Source: Ignavibacteriales bacterium
GTDB lineage: Bacteria > Bacteroidota > Ignavibacteria > Ignavibacteriales > Ignavibacteriaceae
Assembly: GCA_016709765.1 (NCBI GenBank)
Contig: JADJMD010000013.1
Location: 434,001-498,000, forward strand
DNA: 64,000 nucleotides
Direction: 5' to 3'
Below, one piece after another: positions 51,373-60,365 of the stretch. The notes under the pieces were generated by a model, which ran no database searches, was not told the origin of the DNA, and saw nothing but the letters and a program-made list of their open reading frames with translations. Every line of letters starts with the position of its first letter. The stretch's first letter is position 1. The position numbers and the translations under genes are program-made.

Positions 51373-53121
51373 ATGAAGAACCTTTTAACGCTTAAAAAAT
51401 ATTTTATTAAGTATAAAACCAAATTGTTTTGGGGAATGCTATTCATTCTTATCTCAAATTCAATGACGGTTTATCTTCCAATATTGCTCAAGAATTCAAT
51501 TAACGAAATTCAAAAAAATGCAACTTCACCCATACTTACAAAATATGCGCTTTTAATTGTCGGGACTTCCATCATTGCCGGTATATTCAGATACTTAATC
51601 AGACAATCAATTATCGTGGTATCCAGAGAAATTGAATATGATTTGCGAGGAGATTTTTGGCAGCACATTCAAAAACTTCCCTTAAGATATTTCCAGAATA
51701 ACTCAACTGGCAATATTATGTCTCATGCAACTAATGATATTAATGCTGTGCGTGGATTTGTAGGTCCTGCTGTTATGTATTCAATTGATACCTCAATTAG
51801 ATTAATAATTGTAGTCGTAATAATGATCTCAATTAATTTTCCTCTGACTGTCTATGCTTTAATTCCACTTCCAATTTTGTCTTATGGCGTTTATAGAGTA
51901 GGAAAACTTATACACGAGAAATACACAAAGATTCAGGAAAACTTTTCCCAGCTTACAACACGGGCACAAGAAAATTTTTCAGGAATACGTGTTATTAAAT
52001 CCTACGTGCGCGAAGCAAATGAAATAAAAAGATGGAATGAACTGAGCCAGGAATTTCTGCGTAAAAATATGAATCTGGTTCGCATCCAATCTCTTATTAT
52101 GCCAATTCTTACTATCATAACCGGTATATCAATTATAGTTGTAATTTGGCTTGGTGGAACAAAGGTTATCAATGGTGAAATGAATCTTGGTGAGATGGCA
52201 GCATTTGTTATGTACCTATCAATTCTAATCTGGCCTGTTATAGCTTTTGGTTGGGTAATGAATATTATTCAGCAAGCAGAAGCTAGTATGAAACGATTGA
52301 ATAAAATCCTTAATGAGCCTTATGAAATAGAGGATTCATCATCAACTGATTTAACTATTAAGGAATTAAAAGGTGAAATTGAACTTAGAAATATTTCATT
52401 CAAATACTCAGATTCATTGCCGGAAGTTCTTAAAGAAATTAACCTTAAAATTCCAGTTGGTTCAACTTTAGCTATAGTTGGTCATACAGGTTCTGGTAAA
52501 ACAAGTTTGATAAATTTAATTCCAAGATTATATGATGTTACATCAGGTGAAATATTTATTGATGGTAAAGACGTAAAAGATATTCCACTTGATGTATTAA
52601 GAACAAATGTTGCAGTAGTTCAACAGGAATCATTTTTGTTTTCTGATTCTGTTTATGGAAACCTATCCTATGGATTACGCGAAACTGATAAACTAAGAGT
52701 GGAAGAAGTTTCTCGCATTGCAAATTTTGATAAAGACGTAAAGTCTTTTCCAATGGGATACGAAACAATTGTTGGTGAAAGAGGAATAACATTTTCAGGT
52801 GGACAAAAACAAAGAGCCTCACTTGCACGTGCATTGGCTACAAATCCTAAAATATTAATACTTGATGATTCGTTTTCTGCGGTTGATACGCATACAGAAG
52901 AAGAAATCTTAAAGAACCTAAAAGAGTTTATGGAAGACAGGACAAGTATTATTATCAGTCACAGAATTTCTACTGTTAAAGATGCTGATAAAATAGTCGT
53001 CCTCGAAAATGGAAGAATTGCAGAACAAGGTACCCATGATCAATTAGTTTCATTAAATGGACTTTATGCTGAATTATATTTCAAGCAATTATTAGAAAAA
53101 GAACTTGAAGAATTGAATTAA
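51373..53121 (+). CDS. ABC exporter half-transporter A (degenerate ATP site)
   Basis: 582-aa type IV ABC exporter: six membrane helices (about residues 15-300) then ATPase with Walker A 'VGHTGSGKTSL', signature 'FSGGQKQRASLARAL' and Walker B 'ILILDDSFSAVDTHTE'. The catalytic Glu after Walker B is Asp (LDDS rather than LDES), the mark of the degenerate site in heterodimeric exporters such as TM287/288 or BmrCD. The stop overlaps the ATG of the second half (TAATG). Substrate unknown; multidrug or lipid export is typical. Confidence 0.93.
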   Translation: MKNLLTLKKYFIKYKTKLFWGMLFILISNSMTVYLPILLKNSINEIQKNATSPILTKYALLIVGTSIIAGIFRYLIRQSIIVVSREIEYDLRGDFWQHIQKLPLRYFQNNSTGNIMSHATNDINAVRGFVGPAVMYSIDTSIRLIIVVVIMISINFPLTVYALIPLPILSYGVYRVGKLIHEKYTKIQENFSQLTTRAQENFSGIRVIKSYVREANEIKRWNELSQEFLRKNMNLVRIQSLIMPILTIITGISIIVVIWLGGTKVINGEMNLGEMAAFVMYLSILIWPVIAFGWVMNIIQQAEASMKRLNKILNEPYEIEDSSSTDLTIKELKGEIELRNISFKYSDSLPEVLKEINLKIPVGSTLAIVGHTGSGKTSLINLIPRLYDVTSGEIFIDGKDVKDIPLDVLRTNVAVVQQESFLFSDSVYGNLSYGLRETDKLRVEEVSRIANFDKDVKSFPMGYETIVGERGITFSGGQKQRASLARALATNPKILILDDSFSAVDTHTEEEILKNLKEFMEDRTSIIISHRISTVKDADKIVVLENGRIAEQGTHDQLVSLNGLYAELYFKQLLEKELEELN

Positions 53122-54911
53122 TGACTGACAACAAACAAGACGACGAAATATTAGGGAAAGCGTACGATTCTAAGTTGATGAAAAGGCTACTTACTTACAT
53201 TAAGCCTTATAAAAAGTATGTTATCATTGCAATCTTGCTGAATGTTTTTGTTGCTGCTCTTGGCCCGCTTCGTCCTTATCTTACTAAAGTAGCAATTGAT
53301 GATTACATTGTTCACTCAAACTATCATGGTTTGATGATAATTGCTGTTTTACTTTTTACTTCACTCATACTTCAAGCTGTTGTGCAATACTTTTTAACTT
53401 ACTATACACAATATCTAGGACAGAAAACTCTTTATGATATACGCACACAAATATTTGAGCACACACAAAAACTTGCATTAAAATATTTTGATAAAACTCC
53501 AATTGGTAGAATTGTTACGAGAACTACAAATGATGTTGAATCATTAAGTGAATTGTTTTCATCGGGCATTGTTATGGTTTTCAGTGATGTTTTTATCATC
53601 ATCTGGATTTTAGTTTTTATGTTCTCTATGGATATCCCGCTTTCACTTGTTACTCTTTCCGTTTTACCTGTATTGATTTACGGAACCTTTCTTTTCAGAA
53701 AAAAAGTAAGGGAAAGTTATCGTGATGTTCGCTTTCATCTTGCAAGATTAAACTCTTATATGCAAGAGCACGTAACTGGGATGAGTGTTGTCCAAATTTT
53801 CAGAAAAGAAAAAGATGAGTTAAAGAAATTTTCTAATATCAATGCAGATCATCGCCAAGCAAATATTAAATCCATATTCTATTATGCAATTTTCTTCCCT
53901 GGAGTCGAATTGCTCAGCTCGATTGCAGTTGCGCTAATTGTATGGTATGGCGGCGGTGAAGTTGTACAAAAGAATGTTGGCATTGGTGATCTTTTTGCTT
54001 TTATACAATTTACAGAAATGTTTTTCCGACCTATTCGTGATCTTTCTGAAAAATATAACATTATGCAAACTTCAATGGCTTCGTCTGAAAGAATTTTTAA
54101 ACTTCTGGATAACAAAACATTTATAAATAATCCGGATAATCCAATTGAGTTAAAAAATATTAAAGGTGAAATTAACTTTAAAGATGTTTGGTTTGCCTAC
54201 GATGATGAAAACTATGTTCTAAAAAACATCAACTTTAATATTAATCCTGGCGAAACAGTTGCAATAGTTGGACATACTGGCGCAGGTAAATCTACATTAA
54301 TTAATATTCTTACTCGATTTTATGATATCAATAAAGGCTCAATTTTAGTAGATGGCATTGACATCCGCAAAGTTGATAAGAGAGAATTGCGCAAATACAT
54401 TTCCATCGTTTTGCAGGATGTTTTTCTATTTTCCGGTACTGTCGAATCAAATATAAATATGGATAATGAAGATATAGGAATAGAAAAAATAATTCACTCC
54501 GCTAAAACCGTTGGTGCCGATAGATTTATTAATAGTCTTACAAATAAATATAATGAAGAAGTTAAGGAACGCGGTGCAACATTAAGTGTTGGACAAAAAC
54601 AATTAATTTCTTTCGCTCGTGCTTTGGCTTACGATCCCAAGATCTTAATATTGGATGAAGCAACATCAAGCATCGATACAGAAACAGAGCAGCTAATACA
54701 AACAGCAATTGAAAAACTACTCGTTGGAAGAACGGCAATCGTAATCGCACATCGTCTATCAACAATTCAGAATGCTGATAAAATAATTGTAATTCATAAA
54801 GGCGAAATAAGAGAGATTGGAAATCATCAGGAGTTGTTGGCAAAGCGTGGAATTTATTATAAATTGTACCAGCTACAATATAAAGATCAGGAATTAATAA
54901 AATCCAAATAA
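53121..54911 (+). CDS. ABC exporter half-transporter B
   Basis: 596-aa partner with six membrane helices and an ATPase carrying Walker A 'VGHTGAGKSTL', signature 'LSVGQKQLISFARALAYDPK' and Walker B 'ILILDEATSSIDTETE'. It has the catalytic Glu that half A lacks, while its signature has Val in place of Gly (LSVGQ). Half B's Walker motifs with half A's FSGGQ thus make the one competent ATP site of the heterodimer. It overlaps half A by one base and is followed 27 bp later by fbp. Confidence 0.93.
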   Translation: MTDNKQDDEILGKAYDSKLMKRLLTYIKPYKKYVIIAILLNVFVAALGPLRPYLTKVAIDDYIVHSNYHGLMIIAVLLFTSLILQAVVQYFLTYYTQYLGQKTLYDIRTQIFEHTQKLALKYFDKTPIGRIVTRTTNDVESLSELFSSGIVMVFSDVFIIIWILVFMFSMDIPLSLVTLSVLPVLIYGTFLFRKKVRESYRDVRFHLARLNSYMQEHVTGMSVVQIFRKEKDELKKFSNINADHRQANIKSIFYYAIFFPGVELLSSIAVALIVWYGGGEVVQKNVGIGDLFAFIQFTEMFFRPIRDLSEKYNIMQTSMASSERIFKLLDNKTFINNPDNPIELKNIKGEINFKDVWFAYDDENYVLKNINFNINPGETVAIVGHTGAGKSTLINILTRFYDINKGSILVDGIDIRKVDKRELRKYISIVLQDVFLFSGTVESNINMDNEDIGIEKIIHSAKTVGADRFINSLTNKYNEEVKERGATLSVGQKQLISFARALAYDPKILILDEATSSIDTETEQLIQTAIEKLLVGRTAIVIAHRLSTIQNADKIIVIHKGEIREIGNHQELLAKRGIYYKLYQLQYKDQELIKSK

Positions 54912-54938
54912 CACTAACCATATGATGGGAGAGATGAA

Positions 54939-55964
54939 ATGGAAAGAGTTAAATTTAATACCCTAGCCCGCCACATCTACGAAGAAGAAAGAAAATATCC
55001 AGAGGCAACTGGTGAACTCTCTGATCTTCTTCACGATCTTTCACTCGCCGCAAAAGTAATTTCACTCGATGTTAATAAAGCAGGATTAGTTGATATTCTT
55101 GGTTTTACCGGTGATGAAAATGTGCACGGTGAGCGTGTTAAAAAGCTTGATATTTTTGCTAATGATATGATGATTAAAGCTATGGATCACGGTGGACATC
55201 TATGCGTTATGGCTTCTGAAGAAGAAGAAGATATTATTCACATTCCACCAGAATTTTATATTGGCAAATACGTTTTACTTTTTGATCCACTTGACGGCTC
55301 TTCTAACATAGATGTTAATGTAAGTATCGGAACTATTTTTTCTATTTACAAAAGGGTTTCACCTGAAGGCGGACCAGGAACAATGGAAGATTGTTTGCAG
55401 CAAGGCTTAAAACAGGTTGCAGCAGGTTACGTTATTTATGGCTCAAGTACAATATTTGTTTATACCGCCGGCAATGGTGTTCATGGCTTTACACTTGATC
55501 CATCGTTTGGAGAATTTATTTTATCTCACCCAAATATTAGAACTCCAAAAAAAGGTAAGATTTATAGCATTAATGAAGGTAACTATCTGTACTGGCATCC
55601 GGGACTAAAAAAATATATTAAATGGCTGCAGGATGAAGACATAGCTACTGATAGACCATACTCTTCGCGCTATATTGGTTCGATGGTTGCAGATATTCAT
55701 CGTAATCTTTTATATGGCGGCATATATATGTACCCGGCTGATTCACGAAATCCGAACGGAAAGTTAAGAATGATGTATGAATGTAATCCAATGGCATTTA
55801 TTGTTGAGCAGGCTGGCGGAAGAGCTTCAAATGGTAAACAAAGAATGTTGGAAGTGCAACCAAAATCCTTACATCAACGCACGCCAATATTTATTGGTAG
55901 CGAAGAAGATGTTTTGTTGGTAGAAAAGTTTATGCGCGAGTATGATGTTGTTGAAGTGAAGTAA
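54939..55964 (+). CDS. fbp: Fructose-1,6-bisphosphatase class 1
   Basis: Gluconeogenic enzyme removing the C1 phosphate of fructose 1,6-bisphosphate with Mg2+. 'LFDPLDGSSNIDVNVSIGTI' holds the metal ligands (about residues 109-128), with upstream Glu-rich 'ASEEEEDIIHIP', then 'YIGSMVADIHRNLLYGGIYM', 'NPNGKLRMMYECNPMAFIVE' and 'QAGGRASNGKQRMLEV'. 341 aa, normal. It follows the ABC exporter genes closely and may be read through from them, but its own GGGAGAG ribosome site is good. Confidence 0.96.
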   Translation: MERVKFNTLARHIYEEERKYPEATGELSDLLHDLSLAAKVISLDVNKAGLVDILGFTGDENVHGERVKKLDIFANDMMIKAMDHGGHLCVMASEEEEDIIHIPPEFYIGKYVLLFDPLDGSSNIDVNVSIGTIFSIYKRVSPEGGPGTMEDCLQQGLKQVAAGYVIYGSSTIFVYTAGNGVHGFTLDPSFGEFILSHPNIRTPKKGKIYSINEGNYLYWHPGLKKYIKWLQDEDIATDRPYSSRYIGSMVADIHRNLLYGGIYMYPADSRNPNGKLRMMYECNPMAFIVEQAGGRASNGKQRMLEVQPKSLHQRTPIFIGSEEDVLLVEKFMREYDVVEVK

Positions 55965-55980
55965 TTAGTTTACATCTCTT

Positions 55981-56008
55981 AAAGCTCCTCTTTTAAAATA
56001 GGGGCTTT
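55981..56008. terminator. Candidate bidirectional terminator between fbp and the TPR gene
   Basis: AAAGCTCC pairs with GGGGCTTT (one G-U), loop of 12 nt, flanked by T/A-rich DNA. It lies between the convergent stops of fbp (+) and the 381-aa TPR gene (-). Confidence 0.55.
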
Positions 56009-56036
56009 AACAATTTTAAATTGCAGCTTTCCTAAA

Positions 56037-57182
56037 TTAATTCTTTTTACTATTCAGATTTTTCAAACTGTTTTCTGCTGTTGAATGTGAATTACCATAA
56101 TCTCGCATCTCTAATAAATCTTCATATAATTTAATCGCTTTGTCTTTTTGATTTAGAACTTCAGCCATTTGGGCAAGATATAAAACAGCATTTACTTGAA
56201 AACCGGATTCCTCACCTTCTTCATCAATCTTTTTGGATTCAGTAATACACTTATAAAAAAAAGTTTTTGCTGAATCTAATTGTCCGCTGTTTTTATAATT
56301 ATATGCAACATAATATGCTGCTTCTCTAACTGTATTTGTGGCACTGTAACCAAAATATTTTTTATCAGATTTATTTAGAACATCTTTAAAAACTGAGTCC
56401 GCCAAAGAATAATCGCCTCTTCTTACTGCAATTCTTCCACGCCATTTTTCAAAAACCGGATTGTCGGGAAAATCATCACTCAACATTTTTGCATAATCAT
56501 CAGCAACAATTGCATTGTTTTCATAACGATAATAAAGCGTCATTAAGAAATAGCGAGCTTCATACTTTGCAAACTTTCCCTTAAACGCTGTGTTTTTTAA
56601 CTGTTCAATTCCTTTTTGTTTATCACCATCAGGAAAAAAAATCATTAATGGTTTAATAAGCGGATATTCATTCGGAATTACATCTGCGTAGTAATTATAA
56701 ATTCCGAAACCTAATTGTACATCCATATTGTTTGGATCTAGTGCTGCAGCTTCCTCCACAATTGGCAATGCTTCTCGTCCATCATCTGCAGCTTTAATCC
56801 AGCTTTCACGGAATGCGCGAAGTCTTCCACGAAAACCTATTGATCCGCCTTTAAAGAAAAGTGCATCAACATCTTTTGGGTTTTTGTCTAAAAGTTGATC
56901 ACATTGGTAAATCACATCTTCCAATTTTTGAAAAAATATTTCATCGTAAGATTCATTATCCGGATCAAGAAGTATTTTCCACCAATCTATCATTGCTATA
57001 AAAAATCTTCCGGCAGGATGTTGCGGATAATCCGCGATTACAGAACGAAAAGTTTTTTCAGCTTCGGTAAACTTGATGTTATAGATTTGCTTGATTCCAT
57101 CGTTAACTCGGGAATCAAAATCAGAATTCTGAGCAAAAATTGAAAAACTGAACAGAAGTATGAATAGAAATGCTTTTTTCAT
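56037..57182 (-). CDS. Exported TPR-repeat protein
   Basis: 381 aa with a signal peptide (1-17, ending SIFAQ). TPR-like helical pairs through the chain: 'YNIKFTEAEKTFRSVIADYP' (residues about 34-53), 'YRYENNAIVADDYAKMLSDD', 'VRRGDYSLADSVFKDVLNKS' and 'QKDKAIKLYEDLLEMRD'. No enzyme domain. Periplasmic scaffold of unknown partner. Transcribed alone on the minus strand. Confidence 0.8.
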   Translation of the reverse strand: MKKAFLFILLFSFSIFAQNSDFDSRVNDGIKQIYNIKFTEAEKTFRSVIADYPQHPAGRFFIAMIDWWKILLDPDNESYDEIFFQKLEDVIYQCDQLLDKNPKDVDALFFKGGSIGFRGRLRAFRESWIKAADDGREALPIVEEAAALDPNNMDVQLGFGIYNYYADVIPNEYPLIKPLMIFFPDGDKQKGIEQLKNTAFKGKFAKYEARYFLMTLYYRYENNAIVADDYAKMLSDDFPDNPVFEKWRGRIAVRRGDYSLADSVFKDVLNKSDKKYFGYSATNTVREAAYYVAYNYKNSGQLDSAKTFFYKCITESKKIDEEGEESGFQVNAVLYLAQMAEVLNQKDKAIKLYEDLLEMRDYGNSHSTAENSLKNLNSKKN

Positions 57183-57239
57183 GTTACCTTAAATTTTTAC
57201 AACGCAATTTTTAAATGATTGATGAGATAAACAAGTGAA

Positions 57240-57268
57240 AACAAAAAGGCGATTTTTCGAATCGCCTT
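57240..57268 (-). terminator. Intrinsic terminator of the 512-aa T9SS gene
   Basis: On the minus strand AAGGCGATT, loop CGAAA, AATCGCCTT followed by TTTGT and more T. A 9-bp perfect stem about 30 bp past the stop. The same stem sequence is used at the glyS terminator (60303-60324). Confidence 0.9.
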
Positions 57269-57299
57269 AATTGAACGAAATTATATTTGAAATTGTAGA

Positions 57300-58838
57300 T
57301 TATTTCATTAACAACATCTTACGTGTTTGTGTGTAGCTACCGGTATTTATGGTATAAATATAAATTCCTGAAGGCAAATGGGAAGCATTAAAACTAATTT
57401 GATAACTACCAGCTTGCTTTTCCTCATTTACTAATTCAGCTACTTGCTGTCCAATCAAATCAAAGACTTTGATATTAACGTGACCGGCTTCTTTTATGCT
57501 AAAACTAATATTAGTTTCAGGATTAAATGGATTCGGATAGTTTGATATTGAATTTTCAAGTTCAATTTCTGCCACAGATGTTGAATCTGAAGTTTTTGGC
57601 ATCAACACCCCAAACACTGCAAACCAATTATTATCAGAAACTGTACCCTCTGTTGAGTAATAAGGTCTAACATCATAGTACAACAAATCATTTGTATAGC
57701 TTCTTGTTAAATTGTATTCGTCATCAACATAACTTGTTGTACCCCTGTTTACAGTGGCAATTAAATAAGGATCACCCATTACTCCATTATGTTTCACCTG
57801 TCTCCAAATTTGATACTGTGTTACATTAACATTTGGATGTTCATTCCAATATAAAACGATTGGCTGATTATAAACTGTGCCGGTATGAAGAGCTCTGTTT
57901 GTTGTAAGAGGTTTGCCAGTATAATAAGTTGTGTAGGTTTGTGTACTTCCAGGGTTAAATGTTTTCGTTACGGTTGTAGAATTGTCACTCCAATGATGAA
58001 AACTATAACCAATTTCATTAATAACTTGCCAAAGAGCAGTTGCAGAAATTGGGTTTAATTCTACAACATCAAATTGAGCGGTTGGAGAGTTATACTGGGT
58101 GTTATTAACTTTTATTACCCCTCCATTGCCAATGCCAACAAAACTGTTTTGGAAGTTTGGTTTAACGATTTTTCTTAGGTTAGCAATTAATGCAGCACCG
58201 TTATCATCGCTTACAATCGCATAAGTATAGTCTCTGGATTGACTTAAACTATTGCTATATGCCCCGAGTTTTTTCTGTACTCTCCAATCACTATTATTAA
58301 TTCCACTTCCATTCCAAACTCTACTAATACTTTGATATACTTGGTCTATAGCGCCACCTACAACAGTATTACCAGTAAATCGTTTAACTTCATAAGGACT
58401 GTTTCTTTGCACAGCATCAACATTTATTATCCCATAACCAAAATTATTTTTTACATTAAAAGTATGTTTTACATTAAATGCAATAGTTTGTTCTGCTGTT
58501 TTTACCGAGCCCTGGATACCATCGCCCTCATATAATTCAAGGCGCCACTGATAAGTACCTGGGGATAAATAAAACCATTGAGGTATTCCGCTTCCTTGGT
58601 TTGATTGATATGTTCCTATAGTGGAAGCAAACAATTTTATATAATAGGATATCAGATTTGGATTGGAAGATCTCTGAAAGTTGTATTGAAAATTTAACGC
58701 AATTTGGGATTCGGAATACAGACTTAATACGTCAGCCCCATTTATTGGATTTACAAACCAGATAGATTGAGAAAATGCTTTGTATGATGAGACTAAAGCC
58801 AAAGCTAGTATTACGAGTAGAGTTGATAATTTTTTCAT
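57300..58838 (-). CDS. T9SS-secreted protein
   Basis: 512 aa. Signal peptide ending SYKAFSQ, a middle region without a family I recognise (two or three beta-rich segments; 'YQWRLELYEGDGIQGSVKTA', 'NNFGYGIINVDAVQRNSPYE', an Fn3-like stretch around 'VYNQPIVLYWNEHPNVNVTQ' near residues 320-390), and a type A sorting domain: 'ISNYPNPFNPETNISFSI', 'VFDLIGQQVAELVNEEKQAG', 'PSGIYIYTI', ending KMLLMK. GGAG precedes the ATG. Surface-attached or released by the T9SS; function unknown. Confidence 0.8.
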   Translation of the reverse strand: MKKLSTLLVILALALVSSYKAFSQSIWFVNPINGADVLSLYSESQIALNFQYNFQRSSNPNLISYYIKLFASTIGTYQSNQGSGIPQWFYLSPGTYQWRLELYEGDGIQGSVKTAEQTIAFNVKHTFNVKNNFGYGIINVDAVQRNSPYEVKRFTGNTVVGGAIDQVYQSISRVWNGSGINNSDWRVQKKLGAYSNSLSQSRDYTYAIVSDDNGAALIANLRKIVKPNFQNSFVGIGNGGVIKVNNTQYNSPTAQFDVVELNPISATALWQVINEIGYSFHHWSDNSTTVTKTFNPGSTQTYTTYYTGKPLTTNRALHTGTVYNQPIVLYWNEHPNVNVTQYQIWRQVKHNGVMGDPYLIATVNRGTTSYVDDEYNLTRSYTNDLLYYDVRPYYSTEGTVSDNNWFAVFGVLMPKTSDSTSVAEIELENSISNYPNPFNPETNISFSIKEAGHVNIKVFDLIGQQVAELVNEEKQAGSYQISFNASHLPSGIYIYTINTGSYTQTRKMLLMK

Positions 58839-58888
58839 AAAAACTCCGTTTAATATTTATTTTGTTAGGCAAAACAATTATTATTGTC

Positions 58889-58984
58889 TTGCAAATAAAA
58901 ACGGTATGTAAATACCATAGGTGAGTAGCCTAGTGTTTATTTGCAAAACCCGGAAGCAGTGTTGCCGCACTGCTTCCTCTTTTT
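58889..58984 (+). ncRNA. Candidate structured RNA: three-way junction plus intrinsic terminator
   Basis: Plus strand: an 11-bp outer stem (TTGCAAATAAA 58889-58899 with TTTATTTGCAA 58936-58946) encloses two hairpins, GGTAT-GTAA-ATACC (58903-58916, a GNRA tetraloop in this orientation) and TAGG-TGAGTAG-CCTA (58918-58932). It is followed by a perfect 10-bp hairpin GGAAGCAGTG-TTGCCG-CACTGCTTCC (58952-58977) and TCTTTTT. Aptamer-like fold plus terminator and no downstream plus-strand gene suggest a small RNA. On the minus strand the same DNA would form the leader of the 512-aa T9SS gene. I match no known riboswitch class. Confidence 0.4.
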
Positions 58985-59026
58985 ATCTAGATAATTTGTT
59001 ATCTCTAACCTCCTAAAAATTATTAT

Positions 59027-60142
59027 TTATTCTTTTAGTTTACCATGAATTATTACACTGCTGTTTGATGAATCGTCAAAAGCAGTAACAAAAATATTAT
59101 TATCAACATAAGCCCCGGCACCTGTAAAATGCAGATTAGTCTCTAGTAGAATTTTAAAATCCGTCCCGTTATAGTGCCCCACCATATCTTTGCTATAAGA
59201 TATACCTGCGTCAGCAAAACTAAAAAAATCTTTTTCGGTTTTCCCATAAATTCCATATCCAAAAAAATTGGATGATAAGTCTTTCCATAATGTCAGTTGA
59301 TTATTTAAATATTTATAAATTTTTCTACCCATAGTTATATAGACTTCTCCGTTCATATCATAAATGGTAGTTGAGGAATTGCCAGCATTTATTTCAGTGA
59401 AATCAGTTCCATTGTAAATAATAAGTCTGTTGTTGTTATTTGTTCCAGCAAGATTGTATGCGCTTATAATATAAAGACTCGTGTTCTTTTGTTGACGCAT
59501 ATTTGTAAAACTTAACTTCAAATCAGGTATTTGGACAAAGGCCCACTTAACCCCATTATATTTCATTAAAATTGCTTTATAATTAGAAGTCGCGTAGTTT
59601 TCTGCAAATCCAACTGCATAAATATTATTTGACGCTGAACCCCAAATATTTTCTATTACAACCCTATCATATCCTGTAATTGAATGCTTACTTATCTCAC
59701 TCCAGGTGCTTCCGTTGTAATGCCAGAATGCCCCTTCTGCAGTACCAAGCCATATATCATTGGTTCCAAATCCAAACAGTCCTGTTGGTGACATTCCCCT
59801 TGGAATTGAGTCGGTCATCCAGCGATTACCATCGAAACGCCATATTAAATTTCTACTAACATCACCAAAACCAATCGCCCACACACCATTTGAAGAATTT
59901 GCCCACATTCGTGTTAGAGTTAAAAAGTCACCATTCTTTAGTTTAAGGGTGTCAAGAGTCCACTGATAATTACTGTTGCCGGGTTTAAGTTCATCTGGTT
60001 CGGTTGTGTTGCAACTTAGTTGCATAAAAACGGGTAAACTTAAAAGTATTAGCATCATTGCCTTGGGCAAAAATACTTTAAGTTTTTTGTTTTCAGAAAA
60101 GAATCTTAGTAAAGAAACATTAGTTAATTTTAGTTTAAGCAT
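59027..60142 (-). CDS. Beta-propeller-like lipoprotein
   Basis: 371 aa. The N-terminus is long for a lipoprotein (hydrophobic segment about 28-42) but ends in a lipobox, 'PVFMQLSC' with Cys44, so lipidation is likely. The body has recurring 'W.F.G..W' and 'GSASNNIYAVGF', 'IWLGTAEGAFWHYNGSTW', 'LIIYNGTDFTEI' units typical of WD/kelch-like propellers. GGGAG precedes the ATG. No enzyme motif. It faces the same direction as the T9SS gene downstream but a structured intergenic region separates them. Confidence 0.75.
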   Translation of the reverse strand: MLKLKLTNVSLLRFFSENKKLKVFLPKAMMLILLSLPVFMQLSCNTTEPDELKPGNSNYQWTLDTLKLKNGDFLTLTRMWANSSNGVWAIGFGDVSRNLIWRFDGNRWMTDSIPRGMSPTGLFGFGTNDIWLGTAEGAFWHYNGSTWSEISKHSITGYDRVVIENIWGSASNNIYAVGFAENYATSNYKAILMKYNGVKWAFVQIPDLKLSFTNMRQQKNTSLYIISAYNLAGTNNNNRLIIYNGTDFTEINAGNSSTTIYDMNGEVYITMGRKIYKYLNNQLTLWKDLSSNFFGYGIYGKTEKDFFSFADAGISYSKDMVGHYNGTDFKILLETNLHFTGAGAYVDNNIFVTAFDDSSNSSVIIHGKLKE

Positions 60143-60296
60143 TTGTGTGATCTCCCGCTATGGTTAATTCATTTCAAATTTTATTCCGCAAAAAATACTT
60201 CAAAAAAAAAAACAAATATCAAGCCATCGTCAAAATAGGCGGTGAAAAATTATTTAAACAAGTAAAAATTTTTACTTAAGTATTAATTTGTTAAAA

Positions 60297-60324
60297 AACA
60301 AAAAGGCGATTTTAAAATCGCCTT
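60297..60324 (-). terminator. Intrinsic terminator of glyS
   Basis: Minus strand AAGGCGATTTTAAAATCGCCTT, an 11-bp self-complementary stem, followed by TTTGTTTTTTAA. It lies 42 bp past the glyS stop. Nearly the same stem as the terminator at 57240-57268. The adjacent 60143-60296 holds nothing else I can identify. Confidence 0.88.
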
Positions 60325-60365
60325 CAATTAAAATTTACAACTTAACATTTATCCGTCGCGGCGGA

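Noticed and set aside
58864..58870. GTTAGGC resembling an integron attC core site
   Set aside because: No matching RYYYAAC/GTTRRRY partner at proper spacing and no integrase or cassette array; chance match.
58889..58946. Purine or c-di-GMP riboswitch
   Set aside because: The three-way junction shape fits loosely, but conserved junction bases and loop-loop kissing sequences of those classes are absent, so it is kept only as an unassigned structured RNA.
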